DNA of 64,000 nucleotides from Savagea serpentis (GCF_015351395.1 NZ_JADKPV010000004.1:1-64000), one strand, 5' to 3'; positions 9,092 to 18,155 are shown, counted from the first letter of the stretch. Program-made: numbers and translations. The notes: a model not told the origin generated them from the letters alone.

Positions 9092-10603
9092 ATTTCTAAG
9101 TTACGTTCCGCAGCTTTATGGACTGCTTTATTAGCGATTTTCTTGAAGTTATCTGGCTTTATTCGAGAAGCTGTCATCGCGCGTGAATTCGGAGCTTCTT
9201 CGGCAACGGACGCGTACGTTCTGTCATTCGGCTTCATCACATTAGCGATTACGTTAACCGCTTCTGGCTTTAACAACGTCTTCTTACCCCTGTATGTGAA
9301 AGAGCGACAAAAAGGCGAAGGCGCGAGCGATGCGAATGCCAACGCTCTTTTAAATGGCTCTATCGTCTTATTCATCGTTTTGAGCATAATCGGCGTACTC
9401 TTTACCGAAACGATCGTCGGATTACTATTCGGACCGATGATTGGCGATACAAAAGTGTTAACGATCGACATTACACGCGTCTTCTTCACGATGTTAACCT
9501 TCGTCGGATTGAGTGCGATTTTAGATTCTTACTTGCAGTCGCGTCGCATTTTTGTCCCGTCCCAATTTGCAAAATTAAGCGCGACATTAAGTGCTGCGAT
9601 TGCTGCTTTATTATTTAGCGATACGTATGGTATCTTCTCCGTCGTTTACGGATTTGGATTCGGAACGATTGTCGGTGTCGTCATTCAATTGTATTATTTA
9701 ATGCGCTCGAATTATGAATGGCGCCTTCAATTCAAATTGACACCGGACTTTAAAAAGACGTTCTTTTTATTATTAATTCCTGCTCTTCTTCATTCGGCAG
9801 TCGGGCAAATTAACTTATTCGTCGACCGTTCGTTCGCGTCGAATACAGTCGATGCCGCGGCGACGTATTTAAACAACGCATCGCTCATTGCGAGTATTCC
9901 GCATGCGATTTTTGCGACGACGATCGTCGCGATTATTTTCACTTTGTTGAGCGAGCAACACGACAATATCGAACAATTCCGCAAAATCGTCTTTAAAGGA
10001 TTGCAAATTTCCGCGCTCACTTTATTGCCGATTGCGGTCGGTTTGCTCGTGCTCGGTGAATCGTTTATTTCATTCGTATATGAACGTGGCAAATTTACGG
10101 CTGAGGATACACATCGAACGTATATCGTCTTATTGCTCTATTTACCTTTCGTCATTTTCCAAGGATTTCAATTCATTTTGGCGAAGACCATCTTTACGAT
10201 GCAGAAGACGAAGTTAATTTTCCGTGTGAGTATGACGACAATCGTCATTAACTGGACGTTGAACTACTTTTTAGTTGACCGCTTCAGTTATCCAGCACTA
10301 GCCGTATCGACATCGATCGTCACTTTGTATTTGTTTACGATGTCTCTATTCATCGTCTATCGTGAAATTGGTTTTTCTGAATTGACACGATTTTTCAAAA
10401 TGTTAGCCTTCGCGATTCCACCTGCTGCAGTCATGGGTGGTGTCTTATACATTTGTATGGAGTGGACGTTCCTCGGCTCCCTTACGCCATTGGTTCAACT
10501 CGTTTTACTCATTCCACTCGGCGTCATCGTCTATGTCGCAAGCTTATACGTCGTCTATCGACAAGGTTTCCGCGATGTGATGCATTTACTGCGTCGGGCA
10601 TAA
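9092..10603 (+). CDS. MurJ/MviN-family lipid-linked oligosaccharide flippase, probable ATT start
   Basis: 503 aa if started at ATT 9092. The in-frame reading from there (S-K-L-R-S-A-A-L-W-T-A-L-L) is what family members show after their initiator Met, and AAAGGAG lies exactly 8 nt upstream. No ATG or GTG is available nearby; the next possible start, TTG at 9143, would remove most of the first membrane helix and has no ribosome site. About 13-14 membrane segments, with the R-E-x-x-I-A-x-x-F-G signature. The family exports undecaprenyl-PP-linked precursors. Beside csaB, tagA and a GT4 enzyme I infer a wall-polymer repeat or lipid II as cargo. It ends at a bidirectional terminator. Confidence 0.85.
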   Translation: MSKLRSAALWTALLAIFLKLSGFIREAVIAREFGASSATDAYVLSFGFITLAITLTASGFNNVFLPLYVKERQKGEGASDANANALLNGSIVLFIVLSIIGVLFTETIVGLLFGPMIGDTKVLTIDITRVFFTMLTFVGLSAILDSYLQSRRIFVPSQFAKLSATLSAAIAALLFSDTYGIFSVVYGFGFGTIVGVVIQLYYLMRSNYEWRLQFKLTPDFKKTFFLLLIPALLHSAVGQINLFVDRSFASNTVDAAATYLNNASLIASIPHAIFATTIVAIIFTLLSEQHDNIEQFRKIVFKGLQISALTLLPIAVGLLVLGESFISFVYERGKFTAEDTHRTYIVLLLYLPFVIFQGFQFILAKTIFTMQKTKLIFRVSMTTIVINWTLNYFLVDRFSYPALAVSTSIVTLYLFTMSLFIVYREIGFSELTRFFKMLAFAIPPAAVMGGVLYICMEWTFLGSLTPLVQLVLLIPLGVIVYVASLYVVYRQGFRDVMHLLRRA

Positions 10604-10642
10604 AAAAGCGTCAAACTCTCATTGGGGAGTTTGACGCTTTTT
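10603..10642. terminator. Bidirectional terminator between flippase and amidase genes
   Basis: Perfect 16-bp arms (AAAAAGCGTCAAACTC and its complement) flanked by A and T runs. It serves the converging plus-strand flippase and minus-strand amidase. Confidence 0.9.
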
Positions 10643-10645
10643 GCA

Positions 10646-12349
10646 TTATTGTATACGTTTCGATGGTTTTTCGCCGATCGCTTCATAAAGAGGTAGCGTT
10701 TCGGAAATCATGCCATGTTCGTGATAGTAATAGTCTAATGTCGATAAGTAAATAGCGCGCCCCATTTTTTCTTGCCACGTCGCACTGCGAATTTTTGCAT
10801 GATCGTTCGGATTCGTAATAAACCCTGCTTCGAGCAATATCGATGGCATTCCCGTGAAACGAATGACGAGAAATGGTGCCGTCTTCACTTTCCGATCATT
10901 TAGTTGCCACGCTTCTTGCGCACGATTTTGCATGTAAGAAGCTATAAGGCGCGCTTCTTTATCGCGCGCAGTCTGATTCGAAGGATAATAGTATGTCTCC
11001 ATCCCGTTAGCATTCGGATTGCTGAAAGAGTTAATGTGTACGCTAATAAATAAAGACCCATTGTGACGATGTGCAAAATCTACGCGCTCGGCAAGGGACA
11101 TCGTCGCATTCGTTTCCCGTGTCATTTTCAATTGAAATGGCGAGTGTTCAAAATATTTTTTCGCATAGTTCGCGATCGCCAATGTAGCGGTTGCTTCCCT
11201 GTATCCATATCCGATTGCTCCAGGATCAGACCCCCCATGTCCGGGGTCGAGAATGATTACTTCACCAGCGAGGGTTGTCGGTTTCTTTGGTGTAGTAGGG
11301 AAAACATTAAAAAGCAAGTTCGTCCGAACGTATCCTTTCCTATTGCCGTATTGCACTTGTGTGAATGAGGCACCCGATGAAAGTACACGAACTTTTGAAC
11401 CTGTTGGAATTCGTGTCAACACTTTACTCGAACTATTCGCACTCGCAAATAATGGCGCTGCATTTCCTTCTGGATAAATTAAATATTTATAAGCTCCTGT
11501 CAATTCCGGTTTCGTCGTTCCTGACGATTGTTTCGGTTGCGGGTATGTAGTCGATAAGTAGGCCTCCGATACATACCCTTCTATACCGTTCACTCGAATT
11601 TTAGTCCAACCGGCTACAGGATAGGCAGCTTGCACTTTCGTTTGAAAAGGAAGCTTCGTCATTACTGGATAATGAACTCCGCGTCCTGTTCGCACATTCA
11701 AATCAGACTGTTCCGCAGTGACATACATCGTTCGTACATAAGGGTCCACTGCTAGTGGTTGGACGACTGATAGACGGAAAGACGGATCAACGGTACGTGC
11801 GATGAAAACCGCAAAATCTGCACACTTAATTTTCAATTGTTCACCAAATGTTCCGTCCGTCATTCCCTGGGCAATACCGTTACGCATTAAATCAGAAGCT
11901 GCCACACTAACCGAACCGCTAAATTGATTAAAATGAGCTCGGCCGATCATCATCGCCATTTGTCCACGTGTCAATGGCTCATTCGGGCGAAATGTTCCAT
12001 CTGGATAGCCTGCTAATATTTTCCGGTCCACCATTTCTCGAATATATCCCGAAAAGTGATGATGGGCTGAGACATCTTTAAATCCTGTATTTGTTTTAAT
12101 ATTGGGTAAGTGTAATGAACGACCGATGACTGCGGCAGCTTCTGCCCTCGTCACATAAGCATCGGGAGCAAATTTCGTGTGAGTGCGACCATTCATCATT
12201 TGCTGATCGACAACATACTTTATTTCATCGTAAGCGCGAAACTTAGGCGTTACATCTGTAAATGTCCACGCTTTTGCAAAAACATCCAATGGCAAGATCA
12301 ACACTATCAAAATCCAAGCAATAATAATACGTCGTATTCGTTTGGACAC
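10646..12349 (-). CDS. SLH-anchored N-acetylmuramoyl-L-alanine amidase with two SH3-like domains
   Basis: 567 aa; GTG start with GGAGGG 8 nt upstream. Signal peptide about 1-26, three SLH repeats about 27-190, two bacterial SH3-like domains (about 205-268 and 285-348), then an Amidase_3 domain from about 363. Zn ligands and catalytic residues are visible: His371 in L-D-P-G-H-G-G, Glu385, His438 in S-V-H-I-N-S, and Glu507 in L-L-E-A-G-F. It cuts the bond between MurNAc and L-Ala of peptidoglycan and stays on the wall through the SLH domains. SLH3 has Cys in place of the usual Arg in its late motif (K-C-A-D). Its own promoter lies upstream. Confidence 0.92.
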   Translation of the reverse strand: MSKRIRRIIIAWILIVLILPLDVFAKAWTFTDVTPKFRAYDEIKYVVDQQMMNGRTHTKFAPDAYVTRAEAAAVIGRSLHLPNIKTNTGFKDVSAHHHFSGYIREMVDRKILAGYPDGTFRPNEPLTRGQMAMMIGRAHFNQFSGSVSVAASDLMRNGIAQGMTDGTFGEQLKIKCADFAVFIARTVDPSFRLSVVQPLAVDPYVRTMYVTAEQSDLNVRTGRGVHYPVMTKLPFQTKVQAAYPVAGWTKIRVNGIEGYVSEAYLSTTYPQPKQSSGTTKPELTGAYKYLIYPEGNAAPLFASANSSSKVLTRIPTGSKVRVLSSGASFTQVQYGNRKGYVRTNLLFNVFPTTPKKPTTLAGEVIILDPGHGGSDPGAIGYGYREATATLAIANYAKKYFEHSPFQLKMTRETNATMSLAERVDFAHRHNGSLFISVHINSFSNPNANGMETYYYPSNQTARDKEARLIASYMQNRAQEAWQLNDRKVKTAPFLVIRFTGMPSILLEAGFITNPNDHAKIRSATWQEKMGRAIYLSTLDYYYHEHGMISETLPLYEAIGEKPSKRIQ

Positions 12350-12442
12350 GGAAAAATCCCTCCATTATTATTCGGTTGTTTTTCTTTTCATTTGATGTCT
12401 ATATGTGTGAAATTTTCATCGGTCATTCATTTCACTCCTAGG

Positions 12443-12470
12443 ATATTATGAAGAACTTCTTTCTTATCAA
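12443..12470 (-). promoter_or_regulatory. Promoter of the SLH amidase gene
   Basis: Minus strand: -35 TTGATA (12465-12470), 16-nt spacer, -10 TAATAT (12443-12448). It gives a leader of about 85 nt that also contains a possible 12-codon leader ORF (12426 to 12388). Confidence 0.5.
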
Positions 12471-12582
12471 GGAGTTTTTGTAGATTCTTTAAAGATGTTG
12501 TGCTATTATTAGAACTGTAGAATTCACTTGATTTTTCATATAAGAATCGCAAGTGGTGAGCTAATTGCCGACTCTCCAAGTC

Positions 12583-12628
12583 AAAAACTGTCGTTCATGT
12601 TCATGACATGAATGACAGTTTTTGTTTT
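12583..12628. terminator. Bidirectional 17-bp terminator hairpin
   Basis: Arms 12583-12599 and 12607-12623 pair over 17 bp with one G-U, and have A-run and T-run flanks on both strands. It can end the minus-strand glucosaminidase transcript and a plus-strand transcript entering from the left. Confidence 0.75.
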
Positions 12629-12636
12629 TTTATATA

Positions 12637-12673
12637 TGTTCGATGAGCGAAATCGCTCATCGAACATTTTTTT
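12637..12673 (+). terminator. Plus-oriented terminator hairpin
   Basis: Perfect 14-bp stem (12637-12650 with 12653-12666) followed by seven T on the plus strand only. No annotated plus-strand gene ends here. Confidence 0.6.
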
Positions 12674-14729
12674 ATTCGCTAATCAACTTAACATCTTTCG
12701 CTTGAACCCATCCAAATTCAACATGCGCTCCATTTTCTCGAATCAATTCATCTGAAAATACTTTGTACCACGTGCGATTTTGTGAATCTCTTTGCTCGTC
12801 TACAATCGCTAATGGGTATCCAGAATAACCAGAATGCCCTAAGTATTTCGCTTGATATTTGAAAAGTGGACCACTCGTCGTTGAAGGTTCGCGGTAAATC
12901 GTTGCGCCTTCTTTATTCGTCGTGATAGCTAAGCGATGTTGCTTATAATCTTTTTGGCCGAGGAATTGATCCGCCGTCCACATTTTTGAAGCGATTTTCG
13001 CTCCCCAATGTGGGTCTGACGCATACATGACGTTCGCGCCGATTGTTTTGTTTCCGGGTACTGCTCCATTTGAGTAAAGAAGACGCGCGCTTGGAATCGC
13101 ATAGCGATCGTTCATATAATGTGCAATGAACGCATCGATACTACGTTCTGGCGTCGCATACATCTCTCCTGCACCTGGGTTGCTATCGAATACTCGAATA
13201 CCGAAAATATTATTTTTATTTAATGCATTCCAACTCGTGCCGAAATCACTTTCGTGAATCGCAGCTCCTAAAATGAAGAGTGCATTTACCCGATGCTTTT
13301 CTTCTACTTCTTTCAAATAAGAGCCGAGACCAATCAGTTTAGATTTTTTTGAAGCTTCCGCATAACGCGCAATACCTGTTGCTTCTAAACGTTGAACCTC
13401 ACTCGAAATAAAAGCATCTAATTCTTCCGCTGTGTAATTCGTTTTCGTGCGAATCGATTGGAATTGGAAGTATGGATAATGAACGAATGTTTGTCTCGTT
13501 CCGATTTTTTCAAAGTGGACGCCGTCTAATGAATAAAACTTGTCGCCACTTTTCATCGTAGGGGAAGCAGGCCCTACTACGTAGCCATACGTGTTCGCTG
13601 TCGTGTTTAAATGGTTCTTCGGATAGTGAACGAGCATACCGTTCGTTGCGACTTTATAATAATCACGATACTGAATACTTTCATAAGGTAAGACATTGAC
13701 ATGACTAGCATTCACATAACCTAACGTATCTCCAATTTTAACGTAAATCGCTTTTTCACCATTGCTGATGATTTTCATTTCTTTTCCTGGTTCTTGATAC
13801 GTATATTGTTCTGTTAAATTGCTATTTTTATAAACTGTTACAACTTTTCCAGCAGTCGGCCCGTAAGCAATACCGTTTTTCGCTGCGACGACTTTATTGT
13901 TATTGTAGACGCCTACCGCATTGGGGTCTTTCGTCATTTCACTCAAAGCGTTCGCGTAGTTTTTGAACGATTTATCCCCTTGTACGAGCTTGCCGTTTTT
14001 CACATACGCTAATGTGTACGCTTCTTTCGGTGCTACAACGGGTGGTTTCGGATCCGGCTTTGGTTCTGGTGTCGGTTCGGGTAACACAGGTGGTTTTACT
14101 GTCGGCTGTTCGATTAATACTTTGTTCAATCGAAGTAGTGTTGCAGCTGCTTCGTCACGCTTTGCCGTATTTTTCGGACTGTAACGCATTTCTGTCTTTG
14201 CCTCGTTCATCCATGTTCCGCTAGAAATTCCGTATGCGTATACTTGATAAACGTTGCGAATCGTTGTCGATCCCCCAAATGCTTCACTGTCTAAAAGTTT
14301 AATTCTTTTTGATTCTGTTAAATTTTTTTCTGTTAAAATATTCGCAATAATCGTCGCGATTTGTTCGCGTGTAATTGGATCATTCGGTAAAAATTCATTC
14401 GTACGTGTCCCTTGAATATAACCAGCATCTACGACCGCCATTACTTCTCGAGACAAACGATGACCGTTTGTGTAATCGATAAAAGGTACTTGTGAGGTAG
14501 AAGGTTCTAATTTTAACATACGCGCAATAAACGCGGCGAACTGTTCACGTGTCACCTCATGTTTCGGGTTGATATTTCCTTTCGTATCCCCTTGGATAAT
14601 CCCTAATGCAATTGCTTCTCGAACTTCTTTTTCAAGGCTCAGTCCTTGTAGTTCATCTGCAGATGTTGTTACCGCCATGGAAGGCAAGAGTAACAGTGCT
14701 ACGACGAATGTGAGTAACCACTTCTTCAT
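12672..14729 (-). CDS. SLH-anchored endo-beta-N-acetylglucosaminidase
   Basis: 685 aa from the ATG at 14729, which lies 12 nt after AGGAGG; the earlier ATG at 14741 directly abuts that ribosome site and is unlikely. Signal peptide about 1-25, three SLH repeats to about 205, a Pro-rich spacer (P-E-P-T-P-E-P-K-P-D-P-K-P) near 215-235, SH3-like beta repeats, then a glucosaminidase domain (LytD/Acm type) from about 435 with the catalytic Glu in A-A-I-H-E-S-D-F-G-T-S-W and N-N-I-F-G-I. The C-terminus is another SH3-like segment. It cleaves glycan strands after GlcNAc. A WalR-type box lies 70-85 nt upstream of the start. Confidence 0.9.
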   Translation of the reverse strand: MKKWLLTFVVALLLLPSMAVTTSADELQGLSLEKEVREAIALGIIQGDTKGNINPKHEVTREQFAAFIARMLKLEPSTSQVPFIDYTNGHRLSREVMAVVDAGYIQGTRTNEFLPNDPITREQIATIIANILTEKNLTESKRIKLLDSEAFGGSTTIRNVYQVYAYGISSGTWMNEAKTEMRYSPKNTAKRDEAAATLLRLNKVLIEQPTVKPPVLPEPTPEPKPDPKPPVVAPKEAYTLAYVKNGKLVQGDKSFKNYANALSEMTKDPNAVGVYNNNKVVAAKNGIAYGPTAGKVVTVYKNSNLTEQYTYQEPGKEMKIISNGEKAIYVKIGDTLGYVNASHVNVLPYESIQYRDYYKVATNGMLVHYPKNHLNTTANTYGYVVGPASPTMKSGDKFYSLDGVHFEKIGTRQTFVHYPYFQFQSIRTKTNYTAEELDAFISSEVQRLEATGIARYAEASKKSKLIGLGSYLKEVEEKHRVNALFILGAAIHESDFGTSWNALNKNNIFGIRVFDSNPGAGEMYATPERSIDAFIAHYMNDRYAIPSARLLYSNGAVPGNKTIGANVMYASDPHWGAKIASKMWTADQFLGQKDYKQHRLAITTNKEGATIYREPSTTSGPLFKYQAKYLGHSGYSGYPLAIVDEQRDSQNRTWYKVFSDELIRENGAHVEFGWVQAKDVKLISE

Positions 14730-14797
14730 TGTATCGTCCATCCTCCTTCTACTAGAGATATTACACTCTTTCTACTACACTCGTCTACTAATATATT

Positions 14798-14814
14798 ATT
14801 ACATTCTCATTACA
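14798..14814 (-). promoter_or_regulatory. WalR (YycF) box upstream of the glucosaminidase gene
   Basis: Minus strand reads TGTAAT-GAGAA-TGTAAT, a perfect match to the TGTWAH-N5-TGTWAH direct repeat bound by WalR in low-GC Gram-positives. It lies about 70 nt upstream of the start codon of a peptidoglycan hydrolase, the typical WalR target class. A possible promoter (TAGACG, 18 nt, TAATAT) is between it and the gene. Confidence 0.7.
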
Positions 14815-14837
14815 TTTGGACTTCCGTCATCAAAAGA

Positions 14838-14909
14838 AAAAGGCTTATGCGCCCGCTTTCTACTTCCTTATTCGAGAAGTAAAATTACGTTTGCGCATAA
14901 AACCTTTTT
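14838..14909 (-). terminator. Terminator of the SLH nucleotidase gene
   Basis: Outer arms (AAAAGGCTTATGCGC near 14838 and its imperfect complement ending near 14909) enclose a second small stem (TACTTC / GAAGTA). A-run and T-run flank it. Confidence 0.65.
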
Positions 14910-14925
14910 ATTAGTTGCTACATCA

Positions 14926-17067
14926 TTATTTTTTAATATCGACGATGCGGCCTTCACGTTCATTATTCACTTGTTTCAGTGATTTTAATTGTTCTGCAAA
15001 GTTTTCCCAATCTGATAAGCCGAGATCTGTTACGCGGCCTTCCTCATATGCTTTTTTGAACATATCATAGCCGTCTCCACCTTTTGCAGTGAAGGCATTC
15101 GTTGCCAACTTATATGTTTTTGAGTCTTCGATCGGCTGTAGATTATTATCTTTATCATAATATTCGACTGATATGATGCGTTGGCCAACTGGTTTGGACG
15201 AGTCGAACTGTACTTTACCGCCTGAAATGTGTAAGAAACCACCGCTCTCTTGCGGGTACTCTTTCAAACTATGTTCGAATGCTGCTTTCAATTCCGCTCC
15301 TGTTAAATGCATCGTTGCAAGTGTATTCGTAAACGGTAAGACAGAGATTACTTGCCCAATTGTAATTTGTCCTTTCGGAATTGACGTACGAATGCCACCA
15401 CCATTTTGGAGCGCCATAATTGTTTCTTCTCCGTTGCGATCTAATGTGCGTGCTTTCGTCAACATACCGTCTGTAATGATGTTGCCGAGCGCCGTTTCAT
15501 TGCGACGCACACTATCATTTGCGTCGTCGCTCGTACGTGGATTCGTTAAATCCTCTAAAGCTTCTGCTCCAATCGGTGTCGTTTTTAATTCTTCAATTTT
15601 TGATGAATATTGCGCGAGCACTTTCGCTGCTTCTGGATCTTCCGCACGGTCCGCCACTTTAATTAATTCGCCTTTATATTTTTTGACAACACCTTGATCA
15701 TCGAATGATACATCGAGTACACCGAGATTTTCGCCATATTGGAAAGCTTGGACGATTAATGTATTTCCAATTTTCACAGGCTCATCCAATTTCGTATGAC
15801 TATGACCGCCTACGATGACGTCGATTTGTGGAACTGCTTTCGCTAATTCTTGATCATTATCGATCGCAGGATTGTCATCAAATCCGATATGCGTTACCGC
15901 AATCACCTTATCGATGCCCATTTTTTCGAATTCTTTTACCATCACTTTTGCTTCTTGAATATAATTGCTAAATTCAATTTGTTTCGGGCTTGAAATATCT
16001 GCTGTTTCTTCTGTCGTCAATCCGAAAATACCGACTTTTTCCCCATCGATTTCTTTCACAATCCCTTTATAAATATGACCATCTTGAATATCATCGGTCG
16101 CGATTTTCGTGCTGAATAACCCTTCGAATAAAGGGTCTTTTGAAACGTCAACGTTACTTGAAACGATTGGGAACTGCGCCGCTTTAACGAAGTCTGCTAA
16201 CGCTTTATGACCTTCTGGTGTCGAACCGAGGTCGAATTCATGGTTTCCGAATGTCATTGCATCGACTTTCATCATATTCATAAATTGTAAATCCGCTTGC
16301 CCTTTGAACTCGTTGAAGTAAAGAGAGCCAGAAAACACGTCTCCGGCATCTAACAACAATGTGTTGTCGCGCGTTGAGCGAATTTCATTCACTGCTGTAA
16401 CACGTTTTGCCGCATTATCTAAGTGCGCATGTGTATCGTTAAAATGCATAATCGTTAAGTCGAATGTCGGTTCTCCGCCTACCTGCCCGCCTTCGGGACG
16501 ATGTTTTGCCGCACGATGTAAGAAGAGCGCTAATTCTCCACGAGTAATGGCAGCATCTGGCGCGAACTGTGTCGCTGTCTTCCCGCTCGCAATCCCTGCC
16601 TTCACTAATGCATTAACATACGGTGCAAGTCGTGGGGAGACGTCTGTGAATGCCGTATGACCTTCTTCTAACGGAAGGTCATATGCTTTCACAAGCATCA
16701 TCGCAAATTCAGAACGCTTCAGTTGCTCATTTGGCGCAAATGTCGTTTTCGTTTTTCCTTGAACAATACCTTTCGCTGCAAGTGCTGTCACTGCTGCTGT
16801 CGAACGTCCTGCCAAATCGGTAAATGGTGCTTTGCTCACTTCGTCTTCAGTAGAAATACGTGCCGCTTTCGCTACCATCACTGCAGCATCTCCACGTTTT
16901 ATGTTCAATTGCTCTCCAAATGATCCATCCTGCAATCCTTGGGCAATACCTTCATCTTTTACGTATTGAATCGCTGCATCATATTTCGCTTCTGCTGCAA
17001 CAGGAGTCATTGCTACTGCGAGAGCCGTCGTCACTGCCAATCCTGAATACATCGCTTTCTTCTTCAC
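14926..17067 (-). CDS. SLH-anchored 5'-nucleotidase/2',3'-cyclic phosphodiesterase-like metallophosphoesterase
   Basis: 713 aa from a GTG at 17067 preceded by AAAGGAAG; an upstream ATG at 17103 has no ribosome site. Signal peptide about 1-26, three SLH repeats to about 188, then a calcineurin-like metallophosphoesterase domain (H-F-N-D-T-H-A-H, D-A-G-D-V-F-S-G, F-G-N-H-E-F-D, T-H-I-G, G-G-H-S-H-T) and a C-terminal 5'-nucleotidase substrate domain (A-L-Q-N-G-G-G-I-R, N-A-F-T-A-K-G-G-D-G-Y). The family hydrolyses extracellular nucleotides to nucleosides and phosphate, so this is probably a wall-anchored scavenger. It is unusual among its neighbours in not acting on the wall itself. No WalR-type box was found upstream. 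Confidence 0.92.
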   Translation of the reverse strand: MKKKAMYSGLAVTTALAVAMTPVAAEAKYDAAIQYVKDEGIAQGLQDGSFGEQLNIKRGDAAVMVAKAARISTEDEVSKAPFTDLAGRSTAAVTALAAKGIVQGKTKTTFAPNEQLKRSEFAMMLVKAYDLPLEEGHTAFTDVSPRLAPYVNALVKAGIASGKTATQFAPDAAITRGELALFLHRAAKHRPEGGQVGGEPTFDLTIMHFNDTHAHLDNAAKRVTAVNEIRSTRDNTLLLDAGDVFSGSLYFNEFKGQADLQFMNMMKVDAMTFGNHEFDLGSTPEGHKALADFVKAAQFPIVSSNVDVSKDPLFEGLFSTKIATDDIQDGHIYKGIVKEIDGEKVGIFGLTTEETADISSPKQIEFSNYIQEAKVMVKEFEKMGIDKVIAVTHIGFDDNPAIDNDQELAKAVPQIDVIVGGHSHTKLDEPVKIGNTLIVQAFQYGENLGVLDVSFDDQGVVKKYKGELIKVADRAEDPEAAKVLAQYSSKIEELKTTPIGAEALEDLTNPRTSDDANDSVRRNETALGNIITDGMLTKARTLDRNGEETIMALQNGGGIRTSIPKGQITIGQVISVLPFTNTLATMHLTGAELKAAFEHSLKEYPQESGGFLHISGGKVQFDSSKPVGQRIISVEYYDKDNNLQPIEDSKTYKLATNAFTAKGGDGYDMFKKAYEEGRVTDLGLSDWENFAEQLKSLKQVNNEREGRIVDIKK

Positions 17068-17221
17068 ATAAATCTTCCTTTCTATCTTCAGTATTCCTTT
17101 CATTATATCATGAAAAAGATGAACGGTTTCGATTATTCAGTTTTTTACAAATCTTAATAGAGCGAACGATAAAAGATGTTTTTCTGATGAAATTTCGGGT
17201 ATAGAAGTTGTAACATAAACC

Positions 17222-17258
17222 ATAAAAAAGAACCAAAGCCCTGTATGGCCTTGGTTCA
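17222..17258 (-). terminator. Terminator of the NlpC/P60 gene
   Basis: GAACCAA / TTGGTTC hairpin with T6 after it on the minus strand, just past the stop codon at 17265. Confidence 0.75.
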
Positions 17259-17264
17259 CTCTTT

Positions 17265-18155
17265 TTAGTTTAAACGGCTAATGAATGTGTTGAAGTGTTT
17301 CTTTTCCACTTTGTTCGCAATACCGAAACTTCCATCTGCATAACCGCTCGTTACTTTGTTCGTTGCTAATGTGTTGATATGACGCTCTGCCCAGTATCCT
17401 GGTTTAACGTCTGTAAATTGTACATCTGAAGATCCTGTTAAATGAAATGCGTCAACTAATACTTTTGCTAATTGTGCACGAGTAAGTGACTCATTCGGGT
17501 TGAAGTTACCATTATTGTCTCCCCCGAAAATCCCTGCTGCCGCTGCTGCTCCGATTTCTGCTGCAAGTGGGTGATTCGCATCAACGTCTTTGAAGTTCAA
17601 ATTTGATGATGCTGGTAAATTTAATTTGTCTGCAAGAACTTTTGCCACTTCACCACGTGTTATGTATGGTGATTCTTTCTGTACTGGTGCTGCTACTGCT
17701 GGTGCTGAGTCAAAGTTTTTCACGCGACGCGCTCCGATGTAACGGCTTCCCCAGTAGTATGGGTCGTTCAATGCTGTAATTGTAACACCTTGGCTAGTTG
17801 AAGCGTGAATGAATTTTCCACCTTGGATGAAAATTCCTACGTGTGATACGCCACGACCTGATGTGTTAAAGAATACGAGGTCACCTGTTTTTAAGTTTGA
17901 CTTCGCAACTGCTTTTCCTGCTCCGAATTGGCTACCCGTTGTGCGTGGAATTGAAACGCCTGCTTCACGGAAAACGTACTGTGTATATCCTGAGCAATCA
18001 AATCCTGCTGGTGTTGTTCCACCGTAACGATATTTGATTCCCATATATTTCTTACCGATATTAATCACTTGATCCGCCGATTTAGCAGATGCTGCTTCTG
18101 GCACTGACATGAAAATTAACAAACTTGCAAGTATAGTGTATACGATACGTTTCAC
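17265..18155 (-). CDS. NlpC/P60 endopeptidase with C-terminal SLH domains
   Basis: 296 aa; GTG start with a GGAAGGGG ribosome site about 11 nt upstream. Signal peptide about 1-24, then an NlpC/P60 cysteine peptidase domain with Cys54 (F-D-C-S-G-Y), His105 (S-H-V-G-I-F) and His117 (F-I-H-A-S). This class cuts gamma-D-Glu-meso-DAP or similar bonds in stem peptides. SLH repeats fill residues about 165-296. This is the only SLH protein here with the anchor at the C-terminus. The long upstream region (18156-18471) carries three WalR-type half-sites and several inverted repeats, suggesting tight control like that of lytE/cwlO-type enzymes. Confidence 0.93.
   Translation of the reverse strand: MKRIVYTILASLLIFMSVPEAASAKSADQVINIGKKYMGIKYRYGGTTPAGFDCSGYTQYVFREAGVSIPRTTGSQFGAGKAVAKSNLKTGDLVFFNTSGRGVSHVGIFIQGGKFIHASTSQGVTITALNDPYYWGSRYIGARRVKNFDSAPAVAAPVQKESPYITRGEVAKVLADKLNLPASSNLNFKDVDANHPLAAEIGAAAAAGIFGGDNNGNFNPNESLTRAQLAKVLVDAFHLTGSSDVQFTDVKPGYWAERHINTLATNKVTSGYADGSFGIANKVEKKHFNTFISRLN

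Larger units (their letters stand above)
12350..12671. other. 322-nt intergenic region between amidase and glucosaminidase genes
   Basis: The left part holds the amidase promoter and leader. The right part (about 12500-12670) holds an extended -10 element on the plus strand (TG-C-TATTAT at 12501-12509), an imperfect stem-loop (12532-12556) and two terminator hairpins. No long ORF fits here. The plus-strand signals are more than the neighbouring minus-strand genes need. Confidence 0.5.

Noticed and set aside
9143-10603. TTG at 9143 as the flippase start
   Set aside because: No ribosome site and it removes most of the first membrane helix; the in-frame ATT at 9092 with AAAGGAG restores the family N-terminus.
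12421-12434. FadR-like operator suggested by GGTCATTCAT
   Set aside because: Only one half-site; the opposite arm is missing.
17068-17103. Upstream ATG for the SLH nucleotidase
   Set aside because: No ribosome site before 17103, and it would put 12 charged residues before the signal peptide; GTG 17067 has AAAGGAAG.
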